A stretch of DNA of 17,765 nucleotides from CAZFLY01 sp964519995 (GCA_964519995.1 CAZFLY010000055.1:1-17765); one strand, 5' to 3'; numbered from the stretch's first letter, positions 1 to 6,709 are shown. Program-made: numbers and translations. Notes: generated from the letters alone by a model not told the origin.

Positions 1-464
1 GGCGCGTTTGGATTACAGATAATGGTCAACGCAGCGCCGGTGCCAGCTAATTTGGAAGGCAGATTGAACTCACTGTCGAACGGAACCTCAATTGCATCGC
101 AACCCTGTAGATTCGCTAATACCGGATACAGTGAATACGTGGGCACGGGATAAGCCACCGGCCGAGTTTCATCGCAAAAGGCCTGCAAGGTAATCCTGAG
201 CACCTCATCGCCGCCGTTGCAACACATGATATTTTCCGGCTCGACACCGTTAACTTGCGCTGCTGCCTGTCGGAACGCCGTTCCGAGCGGATCAGGGTAG
301 CGCCTTAGCTGTTCGGGCTTGATTTCCGCTAACACCTTCATAACCTGTGGCGAGGGCGGATATGGACTCTCATTGGTATTGAGCTTAACTACATCTATTT
401 CCTTTGGCTGAAAGCCCGGCTCGTAACCCTTTGCTCTTTCAATATTTTGGCGAAAATAACCCAT
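1..464 (-). CDS. hisC: Histidinol-phosphate aminotransferase, N-terminal part (cut by window edge)
   Basis: PLP-dependent class I/II aminotransferase that converts imidazole-acetol phosphate and glutamate to histidinol phosphate in cytosolic histidine synthesis. About 154 codons are visible, starting MGYFRQNIERAKGY. Family hallmarks appear in the right order: LNTNESPYPPSP near residues 28-39, YPDPLG near 56-61, a GGDEVL phosphate-site segment near 84-89, PTYSLYP near 108-114 and an ICNPN motif just before the cut. The C-terminal half, with the PLP lysine, lies beyond position 1. The chosen ATG at 464 is preceded by only a weak GAG Shine-Dalgarno. A related class I aminotransferase cannot be excluded without the rest of the gene, but LNTNESPYPPSP is very typical of HisC. 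Confidence 0.9.
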   Translation of the reverse strand, partial: MGYFRQNIERAKGYEPGFQPKEIDVVKLNTNESPYPPSPQVMKVLAEIKPEQLRRYPDPLGTAFRQAAAQVNGVEPENIMCCNGGDEVLRITLQAFCDETRPVAYPVPTYSLYPVLANLQGCDAIEVPFDSEFNLPSKLAGTGAALTIICNPNA

Positions 465-472
465 TATTAGCT

Positions 473-538
473 CGTATTTCGTATTGCGTATTGCGTACAA
501 AGAATCTTGTCTCCTGTCCGCTGCACGCTGTACGCTAC
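473..538. repeat. Heptad-period tandem tract (two unit types)
   Basis: Four 7-bp units of the type CGTATTG occupy 473-500 (CGTATTT, CGTATTG twice, CGTACAA). After a short interruption, four units of the type TGTACGC occupy 508-535. The period is 7 in both halves although the unit changes. The tract begins 8 bp upstream of the hisC start codon. It is too degenerate and too short for a CRISPR array and has no hairpin. Confidence 0.7.
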
Positions 539-600
539 TTTTATAAGATTATATGGATATTTACCCCGAAGTGAAAGATAGATTTTGCGTTTATTCCCCT

Positions 601-633
601 GTCATTGCGAGGCCTGAAAGGCTGTGGCAATCT
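601..633. repeat. Dispersed repeat fragment (GTCATTGCGAG type)
   Basis: The segment starts GTCATTGCGAG and ends GGCAATCTC, with a small GCCT-GAA-AGGC hairpin inside. The same end sequence recurs in the 6599-6709 element, so this looks like one arm or a decayed copy of that family. Confidence 0.55.
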
Positions 634-665
634 CTATTCATCAAGCGTAAAGTAATATATGGTAA

Positions 666-796
666 AAATCCGAAGCACTAAATCCGAAATACGAAACAAT
701 ATCGAATGTTCAAAATTCAAATGTTTAAAGCGTTTTGAATTTTGGTTATTTGGATTTTGGATTGGCTTCGTGCTTCGATATTCGAATTTCGGATTT
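666..796. repeat. 131-bp imperfect inverted repeat, MITE-like
   Basis: The left half begins AAATCCGAAGCAC and the right half ends TTCGAATTTCGGATTT. The reverse complement of the left half aligns with the right half over about 60 bp with scattered mismatches, both sharing TTTGAATTTTG-like, TTTCG and CGGATTT blocks, with the turn near 728-732. It has no coding capacity. Architecture (long AT-rich imperfect hairpin between genes) fits a small non-autonomous mobile element; target-site duplications were not evident. Confidence 0.65.
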
Positions 797-951
797 CTGA
801 AATGAGCCGCATTTCCTGCCTAAAATAACCGCACCAAAGCCAAGTGACAAAGGACGTTAGTCTCAATTATGACAAGATAATAATTATATGATCTCTACAA
901 ATATGGTTAGAATACGTCAAAAGTTAAACAGTTTAAGACAGGATTTTAATT

Positions 952-1671
952 ATGGACTATTATTGGCGAGGTCGGATTTTGGTATTTGTAGGCACTATAC
1001 TTTTTGCAATCGGTGGAATAATAGCAACGTATGGATGGAATATCTGGAGCCACCAATACAATAAGAAGAAATATCTACGAGAGGGTGTATGGGACATTAT
1101 ACGAGGCGCCACTTTGGTCGCGTTGGCTGGCTTATTAACGACACACGGATGGAATGTCATATCGCTTGGAGAACAGAGAAACAATCTCATTCGAGCTATT
1201 ACCCAAGAATTGTTGATGAACGTCCAGCTATTGGAAAGTCCACCTATAAAAGGCGAGGTCTCTTACAAAAAGGAAAATGGCAGCGTGGTTCCCCGTCCGT
1301 TTCCTACCTTGAAGACTGCTGCCCTGAATGTGGTTATTTCTTCTGGACTCTGGGACATTGGCAACAAAACAGAGAAGAAATTTCTTTACACTATTGAAGC
1401 CTATGAGAGGAAAATAGGCACCGCAAACCACATTTTCGATGAATATAATGAGTTTTTACTGAAGACAATAGACCCTAATGAAAAGATTGCTTCGGCCAAA
1501 AAATTCCAAAAAGTTGCTCCCGAGAAAGATTATTTCAAATCTTTGGAAAATAAGCAAAATGAAGTAATAAAGCAAATTCTGAGTGAATACAAATGGTCTA
1601 TACCACCAAAAGAACGCGAATTGCTTCTGCAAAGAATCGGAGAGAAATCTTCTGTAGGTAAATCGGAGTGA
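952..1671 (+). CDS. Two-helix membrane protein of unknown function
   Basis: 239 residues; the family is not recognised. Two hydrophobic segments near residues 8-27 and 50-66 are each followed by a matching GWN motif: ATYGWNIWS at about 25-33 and TTHGWNVIS at about 63-71. Each hydrophobic segment is also preceded by an RG-x-x-LV-like start, so the N-terminal third looks like a duplicated membrane-anchor unit. The remaining 165 or so residues are soluble, charged and probably helical, with no catalytic signature seen. ATG at 952 has a good Shine-Dalgarno (AGGA, 8 nt upstream). It is the only plus-strand gene in the left half and has no operon partner. A membrane-tethered sensor or scaffold role would be guesswork. 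Confidence 0.75.
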   Translation: MDYYWRGRILVFVGTILFAIGGIIATYGWNIWSHQYNKKKYLREGVWDIIRGATLVALAGLLTTHGWNVISLGEQRNNLIRAITQELLMNVQLLESPPIKGEVSYKKENGSVVPRPFPTLKTAALNVVISSGLWDIGNKTEKKFLYTIEAYERKIGTANHIFDEYNEFLLKTIDPNEKIASAKKFQKVAPEKDYFKSLENKQNEVIKQILSEYKWSIPPKERELLLQRIGEKSSVGKSE

Positions 1672-1681
1672 CTAATAGGGA

Positions 1682-1698
1682 CGGACCCCACCGGTCCG
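1682..1698. other. Perfect stem-loop after the membrane protein gene
   Basis: A 6-bp stem (CGGACC / GGTCCG) with a 5-nt loop lies 11 bp after the stop codon at 1671, between two convergent genes. No T tract follows on either strand, so it may limit read-through or protect the 3' end but is not a standard intrinsic terminator. Confidence 0.4.
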
Positions 1699-1758
1699 AT
1701 CCAACAAATATTCGATAGGAAATATTAAACAGCATGGTAATTTAAACCATAATTAGTT

Positions 1759-1781
1759 GGTGGGGCAAGCCCCGCCCTACC
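1759..1781. repeat. Short GC-rich dispersed repeat with hairpin
   Basis: The segment reads GGTGGGGCAAGCCCCGCCC followed by TACC and folds through GGGG / CCCC with a 4-nt loop. It sits 3 bp beyond the stop codon of the minus-strand URO-D-fold gene, so it may act as a 3'-end hairpin. It resembles small GC-rich repeats common in related genomes. Confidence 0.45.
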
Positions 1782-1784
1782 ATC

Positions 1785-3092
1785 CTAATCATAGAAGCCG
1801 AAATCATACGCTGCATCAAATAAAGCTACGATGTTTTCAGGCGGGACGCCAACCTGTATGTTGTGAACGTTATTGAAAACATAGCCGCCGCCTGGCTTGA
1901 ATATTTCGAGATTTTTCCGCACATGCTCTCTAACCTCATTCGGCTTGGCAAAGGGAAGGACATGTTGGGCGTCTATGGCCCCGCCCCAGAAAACAATTTT
2001 GCTGCCAAAGGTCTCTTTTAGCTTCTTTGGCTCCATATTTACAAGGCCGATTTGAACAGGATTAAGAATATCAATGCCATTATCAATAAGGTCGGGAATA
2101 TACTCGAAGCATGAGCCGCAGGTGTGATACCAGATTTTCGCGCTGGTTTCCCTCGACCCTGCTCCCCTCGGCCTTGCTCGGGGCGGGCGGGACAGGAGAG
2201 ATTTTATGTGCTGGACGAGTTTCTTCTGCCGGGGCTTTACTATTTTACGATAGAAATCCGGAGAAAACAGAGGACCACTTTGTCCCGCGAGGTCGTCACT
2301 CATCATCACCACATCAATAATGTCACCCACCTCAGCCATAAAGCCGACATAATACTCCATCCAGAATCTGAGAATTCGATCGAGCAGCGCTTCACAAAAT
2401 GCAGGATTCTCGATCATATCCATATACCACCGCTCCAAACCTCTCATATACCAGCAAGTTTCATAAATCATGCCGCCGGTGCCGGTCGATATGGCATACG
2501 GCGTTTCCTTACGCATTTGTAAAGCCTGCTCTCGCAGGCCTGTGAAACGAGTTGGGTCGCCGCCATTCGGGAATGGATAATCATCAAGGTCAGAAATAGT
2601 AGCATTTGCAAGAGGATGGTGCGAAATGTCCATATACAATTGTTGATCGTTAGGCCCATCCTGAGCTGGGTCGAAGGACATTGACCAGACGACGCCAAAT
2701 TCATCTTTAAGGTCATGCCAGAGCTTACCACCTCGAGTATTCTGCTCGATTTCGCCTTTGAAATCTTCGGGATCGTTCGCACATATATAGCGAATATCGA
2801 CCCTGAAACGTTTCAGAAGCTCTTCGCATGGCTTGGCAAGCTGCTGCACAGAATCAAGAATTGTTATTTCATCCTCTAACCCGTGAGATAGCTTGTCCTG
2901 CTCCGGTCGGCTGCGCCCTAACGAGTGACATCTCACGGGTTGGATACCCAGAAAGTCAAGTAATTCGGCATACGCTCTTTTATGTATGCCGGTTTGAAAC
3001 CCTCCAAGATCAATAGGCACCCTGTCGGGAACTTGATGATTGAGAGCTTTTACAACACGCTCTCTCGAAGTCATCGTCTCCCTACCTAGCAT
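1785..3092 (-). CDS. Uroporphyrinogen decarboxylase-fold protein (methyltransferase-like)
   Basis: 435-residue TIM-barrel protein of the URO-D/MtaA superfamily. It opens with the typical MTSRERVVKALNHQ-x-PDRVPID at residues 7-27. A WYHTCGS motif at 321-327 supplies His323 and Cys325, like the Zn ligands of MtaA-type methylcobamide:thiol methyltransferases; VHNIQ near 409-413 (His410) could complete the site. It is more likely a corrinoid- or thiol-linked methyltransferase-like protein than haem-pathway HemE; the substrate is unknown. Compared with the usual 340-390 residues it is long: three stretches (about 51-72, 139-145 and 302-311) coincide with repeat DNA inside the frame. The ATG at 3092 has AGGAG 9 nt upstream; the internal ATG for residue 7 is an alternative. 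It follows accD on the same strand after a heptad-repeat gap. Confidence 0.85.
   Translation of the reverse strand: MLGRETMTSRERVVKALNHQVPDRVPIDLGGFQTGIHKRAYAELLDFLGIQPVRCHSLGRSRPEQDKLSHGLEDEITILDSVQQLAKPCEELLKRFRVDIRYICANDPEDFKGEIEQNTRGGKLWHDLKDEFGVVWSMSFDPAQDGPNDQQLYMDISHHPLANATISDLDDYPFPNGGDPTRFTGLREQALQMRKETPYAISTGTGGMIYETCWYMRGLERWYMDMIENPAFCEALLDRILRFWMEYYVGFMAEVGDIIDVVMMSDDLAGQSGPLFSPDFYRKIVKPRQKKLVQHIKSLLSRPPRARPRGAGSRETSAKIWYHTCGSCFEYIPDLIDNGIDILNPVQIGLVNMEPKKLKETFGSKIVFWGGAIDAQHVLPFAKPNEVREHVRKNLEIFKPGGGYVFNNVHNIQVGVPPENIVALFDAAYDFGFYD
2162..2188. repeat. Repeat-like segment inside the URO-D-fold gene (site 3)
   Basis: These 27 bases match the intergenic copy at 7003-7029 at 20 of 27 positions, without gaps and in the same orientation. 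They encode residues 302-311, an Arg/Pro-rich run unlike the rest of the protein, just before the conserved Zn-ligand motif. The frame stays open. Confidence 0.6.
2658..2678. repeat. Repeat-like segment inside the URO-D-fold gene (site 2)
   Basis: The 21 bases have the core CCTGAGC..n..CGAAGGA and match the intergenic copy at 5892-5912 at 16 of 21 positions. On the coding strand they give residues SFDPAQD (139-145), placed where family members usually have a short loop after the conserved DEFGVVW. Confidence 0.6.
2878..2941. repeat. 64-bp palindromic element inside the URO-D-fold gene (site 1)
   Basis: Perfect 12-bp inverted arms (AACCCGTGAGAT at 2878-2889 and its complement at 2930-2941) flank a 40-bp centre. 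The segment translates in frame to residues about 51-72, which interrupt the normal LLDFLGI ... VQQLA alignment of the family. A palindrome with such arms is unexpected in coding DNA and suggests an inserted element that kept the frame. Confidence 0.7.
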
Positions 3093-3159
3093 TTCCGATC
3101 TCTCCTACAATTAACCTAATTACCCTTTCGTCTTCCAAGCGATGCAAGTAGAGAATTGA

Positions 3160-3225
3160 GTTCATAGTTCATTGTTCATTGAATCACGAACCACGAATCA
3201 CGAGCGACGAGTGACGGGTCACGAA
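3160..3225. repeat. Heptad-period tandem tract abutting the accD stop
   Basis: Three units of GTTCATT type (3160-3180) lead into six units of TCACGAA type (3184-3225). Unit boundaries keep a strict 7-bp step. The last unit ends exactly at the base before the accD stop codon (3226-3228 on the minus strand). Confidence 0.75.
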
Positions 3226-4071
3226 TTATTTTTGGCAGTAATCTATAAGGCGTGCAATTTCGCTTCGAAGGTCCTTACGGTGCACAATCATATCGACAAA
3301 GCCGTGTTCGAGCATAAACTCCGCTGTCTGGAAATCCTCCGGCAGTTCAACCTTTATCGTCTCTGCAATCGTGCGACGCCCTGCAAAGCCGATTAGTGCG
3401 CCGGGTTCAGCTATTATGACATCGCCCAGCATCGCAAAGCTTGCTGTCACGCCGCCGGTCGTTGGGTCGGTCAGAACTGAAATGAAAAGACCCTTGGCCT
3501 CACTGAATTTGGCTAAAGCCGCAGAAGTCTTAGCCATCTGTCCAAGTGACACCACTCCCTCGTGCATTCTTGCTCCACCGGAGCAACTAACTACTACAAA
3601 AGGCAGCTCCTCCTCCAGGGCCATATCCACCGCGACGCAAAATTTCTCGCCGACGACAAAACCCATTGAGCCCATGAGGAAATTTGGCTCCATCACCGCC
3701 AGCATAACCGGCCTTGCCTTGATAAAGGCCTTGCCTATAAGTATCGCCTCTTTTACGCCGCTCTTTTTCTCGTCGTTTTTGACGCGCTGCTTATAAGTTG
3801 TCCCTCTGAACTTAAAGCCCAAGGGGTCGCTGGTTGTAAGATCGCCAAGGAACTGCTGAAAAGAGCCTTCGTCCGTCAATTGCTTGATCCGGATCTCGGA
3901 ACCTATGCGAAAATGATAAGTACACTCAGGACAAACATTGAGGTTCTTCTCAACACTGGACCTGTAGAGCATGTGCTCACAATGCGGACAGCGAACCCAA
4001 AGTCCGTCCGGCATTTCTCGGCGAGGCTTCAATGAAAAGCCGTTCCACTTGGACTTCGCCTCTTTAGCCAT
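3226..4071 (-). CDS. accD: Acetyl-CoA carboxylase carboxyltransferase subunit beta
   Basis: 281 residues, the usual AccD length. With AccA it transfers the carboxyl group from carboxybiotin to acetyl-CoA to give malonyl-CoA, the first step of fatty-acid synthesis in the cytosol. The N-terminal four-Cys zinc ribbon is intact (Cys28, Cys31, Cys47, Cys50 in CPHC...CPEC). The crotonase-fold carboxyltransferase domain has the SCSGGARMHEG oxyanion segment at 162-172, TDPTTGGVTASF at 201-212 and GFAGRR at 228-233. The ATG at 4071 is preceded by GGGGAT, whose G run is also part of a strong hairpin at 4081-4099, so translation may depend on that structure. It lies 103 bp after rpe on the same strand; accA is not in the window. 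Confidence 0.97.
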   Translation of the reverse strand: MAKEAKSKWNGFSLKPRREMPDGLWVRCPHCEHMLYRSSVEKNLNVCPECTYHFRIGSEIRIKQLTDEGSFQQFLGDLTTSDPLGFKFRGTTYKQRVKNDEKKSGVKEAILIGKAFIKARPVMLAVMEPNFLMGSMGFVVGEKFCVAVDMALEEELPFVVVSCSGGARMHEGVVSLGQMAKTSAALAKFSEAKGLFISVLTDPTTGGVTASFAMLGDVIIAEPGALIGFAGRRTIAETIKVELPEDFQTAEFMLEHGFVDMIVHRKDLRSEIARLIDYCQK

Positions 4072-4080
4072 AATTATTAT

Positions 4081-4099
4081 CCCCGCGATTCGCGCGGGG
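4081..4099 (-). promoter_or_regulatory. GC-rich hairpin overlapping the accD ribosome binding site
   Basis: A perfect 7-bp stem (CCCCGCG / CGCGGGG) with a 5-nt loop ends 9 bp before the accD ATG. On the accD transcript the 3' arm is the GGGG that would serve as Shine-Dalgarno, so folding would hide it. It could instead be a dispersed hairpin repeat or a weak terminator for rpe; no T tract follows. Confidence 0.45.
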
Positions 4100-4174
4100 T
4101 TCTCATGCCTGTCAAGTATCCATATTTTTCAATGTAAAAATTGTACAAAAAGCGAAGTCGATTTGCCAGAGAAA

Positions 4175-4840
4175 TCAACCGATAGCCGCTCGAATAGCAT
4201 CTATCGCAGCAATACGGTCGGGTTCTGCGAATATCGCATGACCTACTACTAATGTGTCAGCACCGTAGGAAATGACCATTGGTATAGTCTCAGTATTTAT
4301 CCCGCCATCGACTTCGATGCGGATATTAGGCCCGACAATCTCTCTGACATGGGCAATTTTTTCGACCTGCTCTGACATAAACTCCTGGCCTCCAAAACCT
4401 GGATGAACCGTCATAACCAGCACCATATCGCAAAGAGGCGCAACTTTTTCTATCGCGTTAACGGCAGTCTCTGGATTGAGGCATATCCCGGCACTACAGC
4501 CTAAATCGTGTAGTTTGTCGATAAGTTTTTCCGGCTTCTGAGTCGCTTCAATATGAAATGTTATGTGGTTGGCGCCTGCCTTGGCAAAAGCCTCCACATA
4601 TTTGACAGGCTCGCTTATCATCAGGTGACTATCAAAAACTAAGTTGCTATGCTCGCGAAGCTTGGCAATGACGGGTGGTCCGATCGTAATGTTCGGCACA
4701 AAGTGACCGTCCATGACATCCAAGTGTACCATTCTGATGCCGGCCTGCTCGATAACAGCCATCTCGTCAGCTAATCTGGCAAAGTCAGCATCCAGTATCG
4801 AAGGTACAATCTCGATTGTCCCTGCCTTGGGAAGCCGCAT
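4175..4840 (-). CDS. rpe: Ribulose-phosphate 3-epimerase
   Basis: 221 residues, normal length for this TIM-barrel enzyme, which interconverts ribulose 5-phosphate and xylulose 5-phosphate in the pentose-phosphate pathway. Diagnostic motifs: PSILDADFARL at 13-23, HLDVMDGHFVPN at 39-50 (metal ligand His39, catalytic Asp41), DSHLMI at 70-75 (His72), MTVHPGFGGQ at 143-152 and EVDGGIN at 176-182 (catalytic Asp178). No clear Shine-Dalgarno precedes the ATG at 4840, but this start fits the family N-terminus. It is the likely first gene of an rpe-accD-URO-D run, though gaps of 103 and 133 bp leave the operon uncertain. Confidence 0.96.
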   Translation of the reverse strand: MRLPKAGTIEIVPSILDADFARLADEMAVIEQAGIRMVHLDVMDGHFVPNITIGPPVIAKLREHSNLVFDSHLMISEPVKYVEAFAKAGANHITFHIEATQKPEKLIDKLHDLGCSAGICLNPETAVNAIEKVAPLCDMVLVMTVHPGFGGQEFMSEQVEKIAHVREIVGPNIRIEVDGGINTETIPMVISYGADTLVVGHAIFAEPDRIAAIDAIRAAIG

Positions 4841-4919
4841 TTTTCAGTTGATTATTTTCTTAACCATAGCAAACCAATGTTGCTTGTGCTTTGACCATAA
4901 ACCTTGGAAAAAACCTTTT

Positions 4920-5477
4920 TTAATCTGTTAGTAATCTCTTAAGTTCATTCCATATCCTCATATCCTCAGCCTGGTCGGATAACTCTCGGGCCCACTTTTT
5001 GAGGTAGTTTATATTAAGTTTCTCTTTATTCCGCAGAACAACTCTCTCTGCGTCTAACAAATCTTGTTTACGCCCAGGAACGATTTTAAATAGAATCAAA
5101 TCCTCAGGGGTTGGGAAAAAAGCTTTTATACCATATAGCCCAATTGCCTTTCTCCTCTTAAATGCTTGCCTTTCCAGATCGGTTGAGGCGATAATAAAGT
5201 CGATATGAAAATCTCCATAGTTTATCTGAAAAGTTCCCGTTTGCTCTGCTGTCTTAAGGCACTTTTTCTTGAAAACCTTAAATCCATCCTTTTGGGCCTT
5301 ATTTAAAAAGTCGCCGATGTCTTCTTGGGATAGCCTTATATCAACGTCCACGTCCCCTGTAACCCTCGGTTCCCCCAGGGTCCCTGCAGCAATACCTCCA
5401 ATTATAAGATATTGATATTTGCCCTTATTTAGAAAGGTTACAACCTTTTTATAGACCTCTTCTAACAAAATTTTCAT
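4920..5477 (-). CDS. Nucleotidyltransferase-fold protein (toxin-antitoxin-like)
   Basis: 185 residues with the minimal nucleotidyltransferase pattern: IIGGIAAGTLGEPRVTGDVDV at about 25-45 (Gly27-Gly28, then Asp42 and Asp44 as metal ligands), a third carboxylate at Asp93 (HIDFI), and PEDLILFKIV with a downstream GR-x-QD at 124-139, typical of the AbiEii/MNT-like group. Such proteins transfer nucleotides to proteins or RNA and often form one half of a toxin-antitoxin pair. It overlaps the upstream 73-aa gene by 4 bp (ATGA), so the two are translationally coupled; no separate Shine-Dalgarno is seen. The Lys/Phe/Ile-rich, AT-rich composition differs from neighbouring housekeeping genes and suggests acquisition. 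Target unknown. Confidence 0.75.
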   Translation of the reverse strand: MKILLEEVYKKVVTFLNKGKYQYLIIGGIAAGTLGEPRVTGDVDVDIRLSQEDIGDFLNKAQKDGFKVFKKKCLKTAEQTGTFQINYGDFHIDFIIASTDLERQAFKRRKAIGLYGIKAFFPTPEDLILFKIVPGRKQDLLDAERVVLRNKEKLNINYLKKWARELSDQAEDMRIWNELKRLLTD

Positions 5478-5695
5478 GTTTTTTGTTTCTTGAATAGGCT
5501 ATTTTTTAGACTGATAGGATTATCCTCAAAAAAGTTCTTGCGCCATTCCCAGATAAGTTTGGAGGAAATCAGGCTCTCCTCCATCGCCAGCGCCTTCTTC
5601 CAGGATAAATTCCTGAGGAACTTTCTCTTTTCTTGCTCCGACTTCTCAAACCTTTTCTTATCCAATAAGCCCTTATTGTCTTTAAATCGTTTCAT
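5474..5695 (-). CDS. Small basic protein coupled to the nucleotidyltransferase
   Basis: 73 residues, highly charged (many Lys and Glu), no membrane segment; no family recognised. A helix-forming centre (KKALAMEESLISSKLIWEW near 33-51) is followed by a short Lys-rich tail. The gene ends in an ATGA overlap with the nucleotidyltransferase-fold gene, the usual layout of a two-gene toxin-antitoxin-like cassette in which the small upstream protein is the partner. The ATG at 5695 has no evident Shine-Dalgarno. Evidence that it is real: coupling, AT-rich composition shared with its partner, and absence of a competing frame. Function is inferred from position only. Confidence 0.6.
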   Translation of the reverse strand: MKRFKDNKGLLDKKRFEKSEQEKRKFLRNLSWKKALAMEESLISSKLIWEWRKNFFEDNPISLKNSLFKKQKT

Positions 5696-5731
5696 GCTTT
5701 TGCGTTATTATGTAATCAGTGCGAAACCACT

Positions 5732-5766
5732 ATCTAAACACCAACGACTGAATACTAACAATTAAA
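5732..5766. repeat. Degenerate heptad-period tract
   Basis: Five consecutive 7-bp units fit the consensus NACTAAM (for example GACTGAA, TACTAAC). It lies 37 bp upstream of the 73-aa gene start. It is the most degenerate of the heptad tracts seen, so the call is tentative. Confidence 0.45.
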
Positions 5767-5891
5767 CTCAGCACAGTCAAATAAATAGGACTGCAAGTTC
5801 GGCGTTCTATTTAACGGACTCACAACCCCTTGATTTTACCCCAATGGAATGTTACTAATCGACGAGATACTCTTAACGCTTCACGAGACCC

Positions 5892-5912
5892 GTCCTGAGC
5901 GTAGCCGAAGGA
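5892..5912. repeat. Dispersed 21-bp repeat, intergenic copy
   Basis: The core is GTCCTGAGCGTAGCCGAAGG, lying 6 bp past the stop of the PEP-CTERM gene. The copy at 7004-7024 (opposite strand) differs at 4 of 21 positions; a related segment occurs inside the URO-D-fold gene at 2658-2678. Confidence 0.6.
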
Positions 5913-5918
5913 TACGAA

Positions 5919-6539
5919 TCACAGTGTTCTACGCCTTCGCAGCCAGCCGACAAGGCCCATGCCAATACCGCCAAGTGCAAGAGCTCCAGGAGTGGGGATA
6001 GGAGTGATTTCACCAAACGTAAGATCATCAAGTGCATCCATACAGTTCCCTATGTAGATCCTATGGATTTCACATACATTTCCCCAATCATAAAACGTAT
6101 GAAACGTTTTGCCCGATGTATTGAAGCTCTCGTTGATTATTACGTTGCCGTCTATATCATAGGCTATGAAAGTACCTCCCCCACTTTGAGCACCCCGATC
6201 TTGGAAGAATGACACCCAGGGCACAGTACCCGGTAAACTTGGATTTTCTGGGCATACGAAGCGAGCGTCTAAGGTTCTGTTATCTTCCCAGTTGTCCGGA
6301 GATAATGTGTTGGGTGGGGTGTTAAGATCAGAATATGGATCACCATGATCCTCTATCTTTGTAGTGCTTTCAAATATTATCCCCCATTCAGCAAACTCAT
6401 TCGTGATGCTAAGGAATGGTGGTACACTTGGTGCAATAATGTCGTTACCATTCGGCCACTTTTCGAAATTAATAGTAGTAGCACCTACAGCAGTACCAGC
6501 CAGAACTATTACTGGCAATAAAATCATTAGCTTTTTCAT
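5919..6539 (-). CDS. Secreted PEP-CTERM-type surface protein
   Basis: 206 residues from the ATG at 6539. This start is chosen over an upstream TTG at 6554 because GGAGGAGGG sits just before it and because it gives a clean signal peptide (MKKLMILLPVIVLAGTAVGA, cleavage after about residue 20). The mature part begins with INFEKWPNG and is Asn/Asp/Pro-rich, likely beta-rich; no enzyme motif was seen. The C-terminus has the sorting tripartite form: a TPIPTPG segment, a hydrophobic helix (ALALGGIGMGLVGWL) and RRRR. By family knowledge, exosortase would cleave and anchor the protein at the surface or into the exopolysaccharide matrix. Exosortase is not in the window. Flanked by repeat-bearing gaps, with no operon partner. 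Confidence 0.85.
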   Translation of the reverse strand: MKKLMILLPVIVLAGTAVGATTINFEKWPNGNDIIAPSVPPFLSITNEFAEWGIIFESTTKIEDHGDPYSDLNTPPNTLSPDNWEDNRTLDARFVCPENPSLPGTVPWVSFFQDRGAQSGGGTFIAYDIDGNVIINESFNTSGKTFHTFYDWGNVCEIHRIYIGNCMDALDDLTFGEITPIPTPGALALGGIGMGLVGWLRRRRTL

Positions 6540-6598
6540 TTTACCCTCCTCCAAAATTTGAGTTGTTCTTGTTAAAGTAAAATATTTGAATGCTTGTA

Positions 6599-6709
6599 AT
6601 TGCGAGGAGCTTGCCCCTTAGGGGCGAAGCAATGAAGCAATCTAATAAAGTAAGGAATCGGATTGCCGCGCCCTGATAAATCGGGGCTCGCAATGACGCA
6701 GAGCGTCAT
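6599..6709. repeat. Composite hairpin repeat with ATTGCGAG ends
   Basis: ATTGCGAG at 6599-6606 is answered by CTCGCAAT at 6687-6694. Inside are a GCCCC-TTA-GGGGC hairpin and a GCCCTGAT/ATCGGGGC hairpin. At the right edge a perfect 7-bp stem (ATGACGC / GCGTCAT, 3-nt loop) covers 6693-6709. The nested hairpins suggest a structured REP- or MITE-like element. Confidence 0.6.

Larger units (their letters stand above)
465..951. other. 487-bp intergenic region made largely of repeats
   Basis: No credible reading frame was seen between hisC and the plus-strand membrane protein. The stretch holds a heptad-period tract (473-538), a GTCATTGCGAG-type repeat fragment (601-633) and a long AT-rich imperfect inverted repeat (666-796). 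The last 150 bases before 952 show nothing recognisable beyond AT richness and the ribosome binding site of the next gene. Confidence 0.75.

Noticed and set aside
1785..3092. Calling this gene hemE
   Set aside because: The HTCGS ligand motif, the length and the C-terminal VHNIQ pattern fit the MtaA-like/unknown branch rather than true uroporphyrinogen decarboxylase.
3160..3225. Possible CRISPR array
   Set aside because: Units are 7 bp with no spacers; no cas gene in the window.
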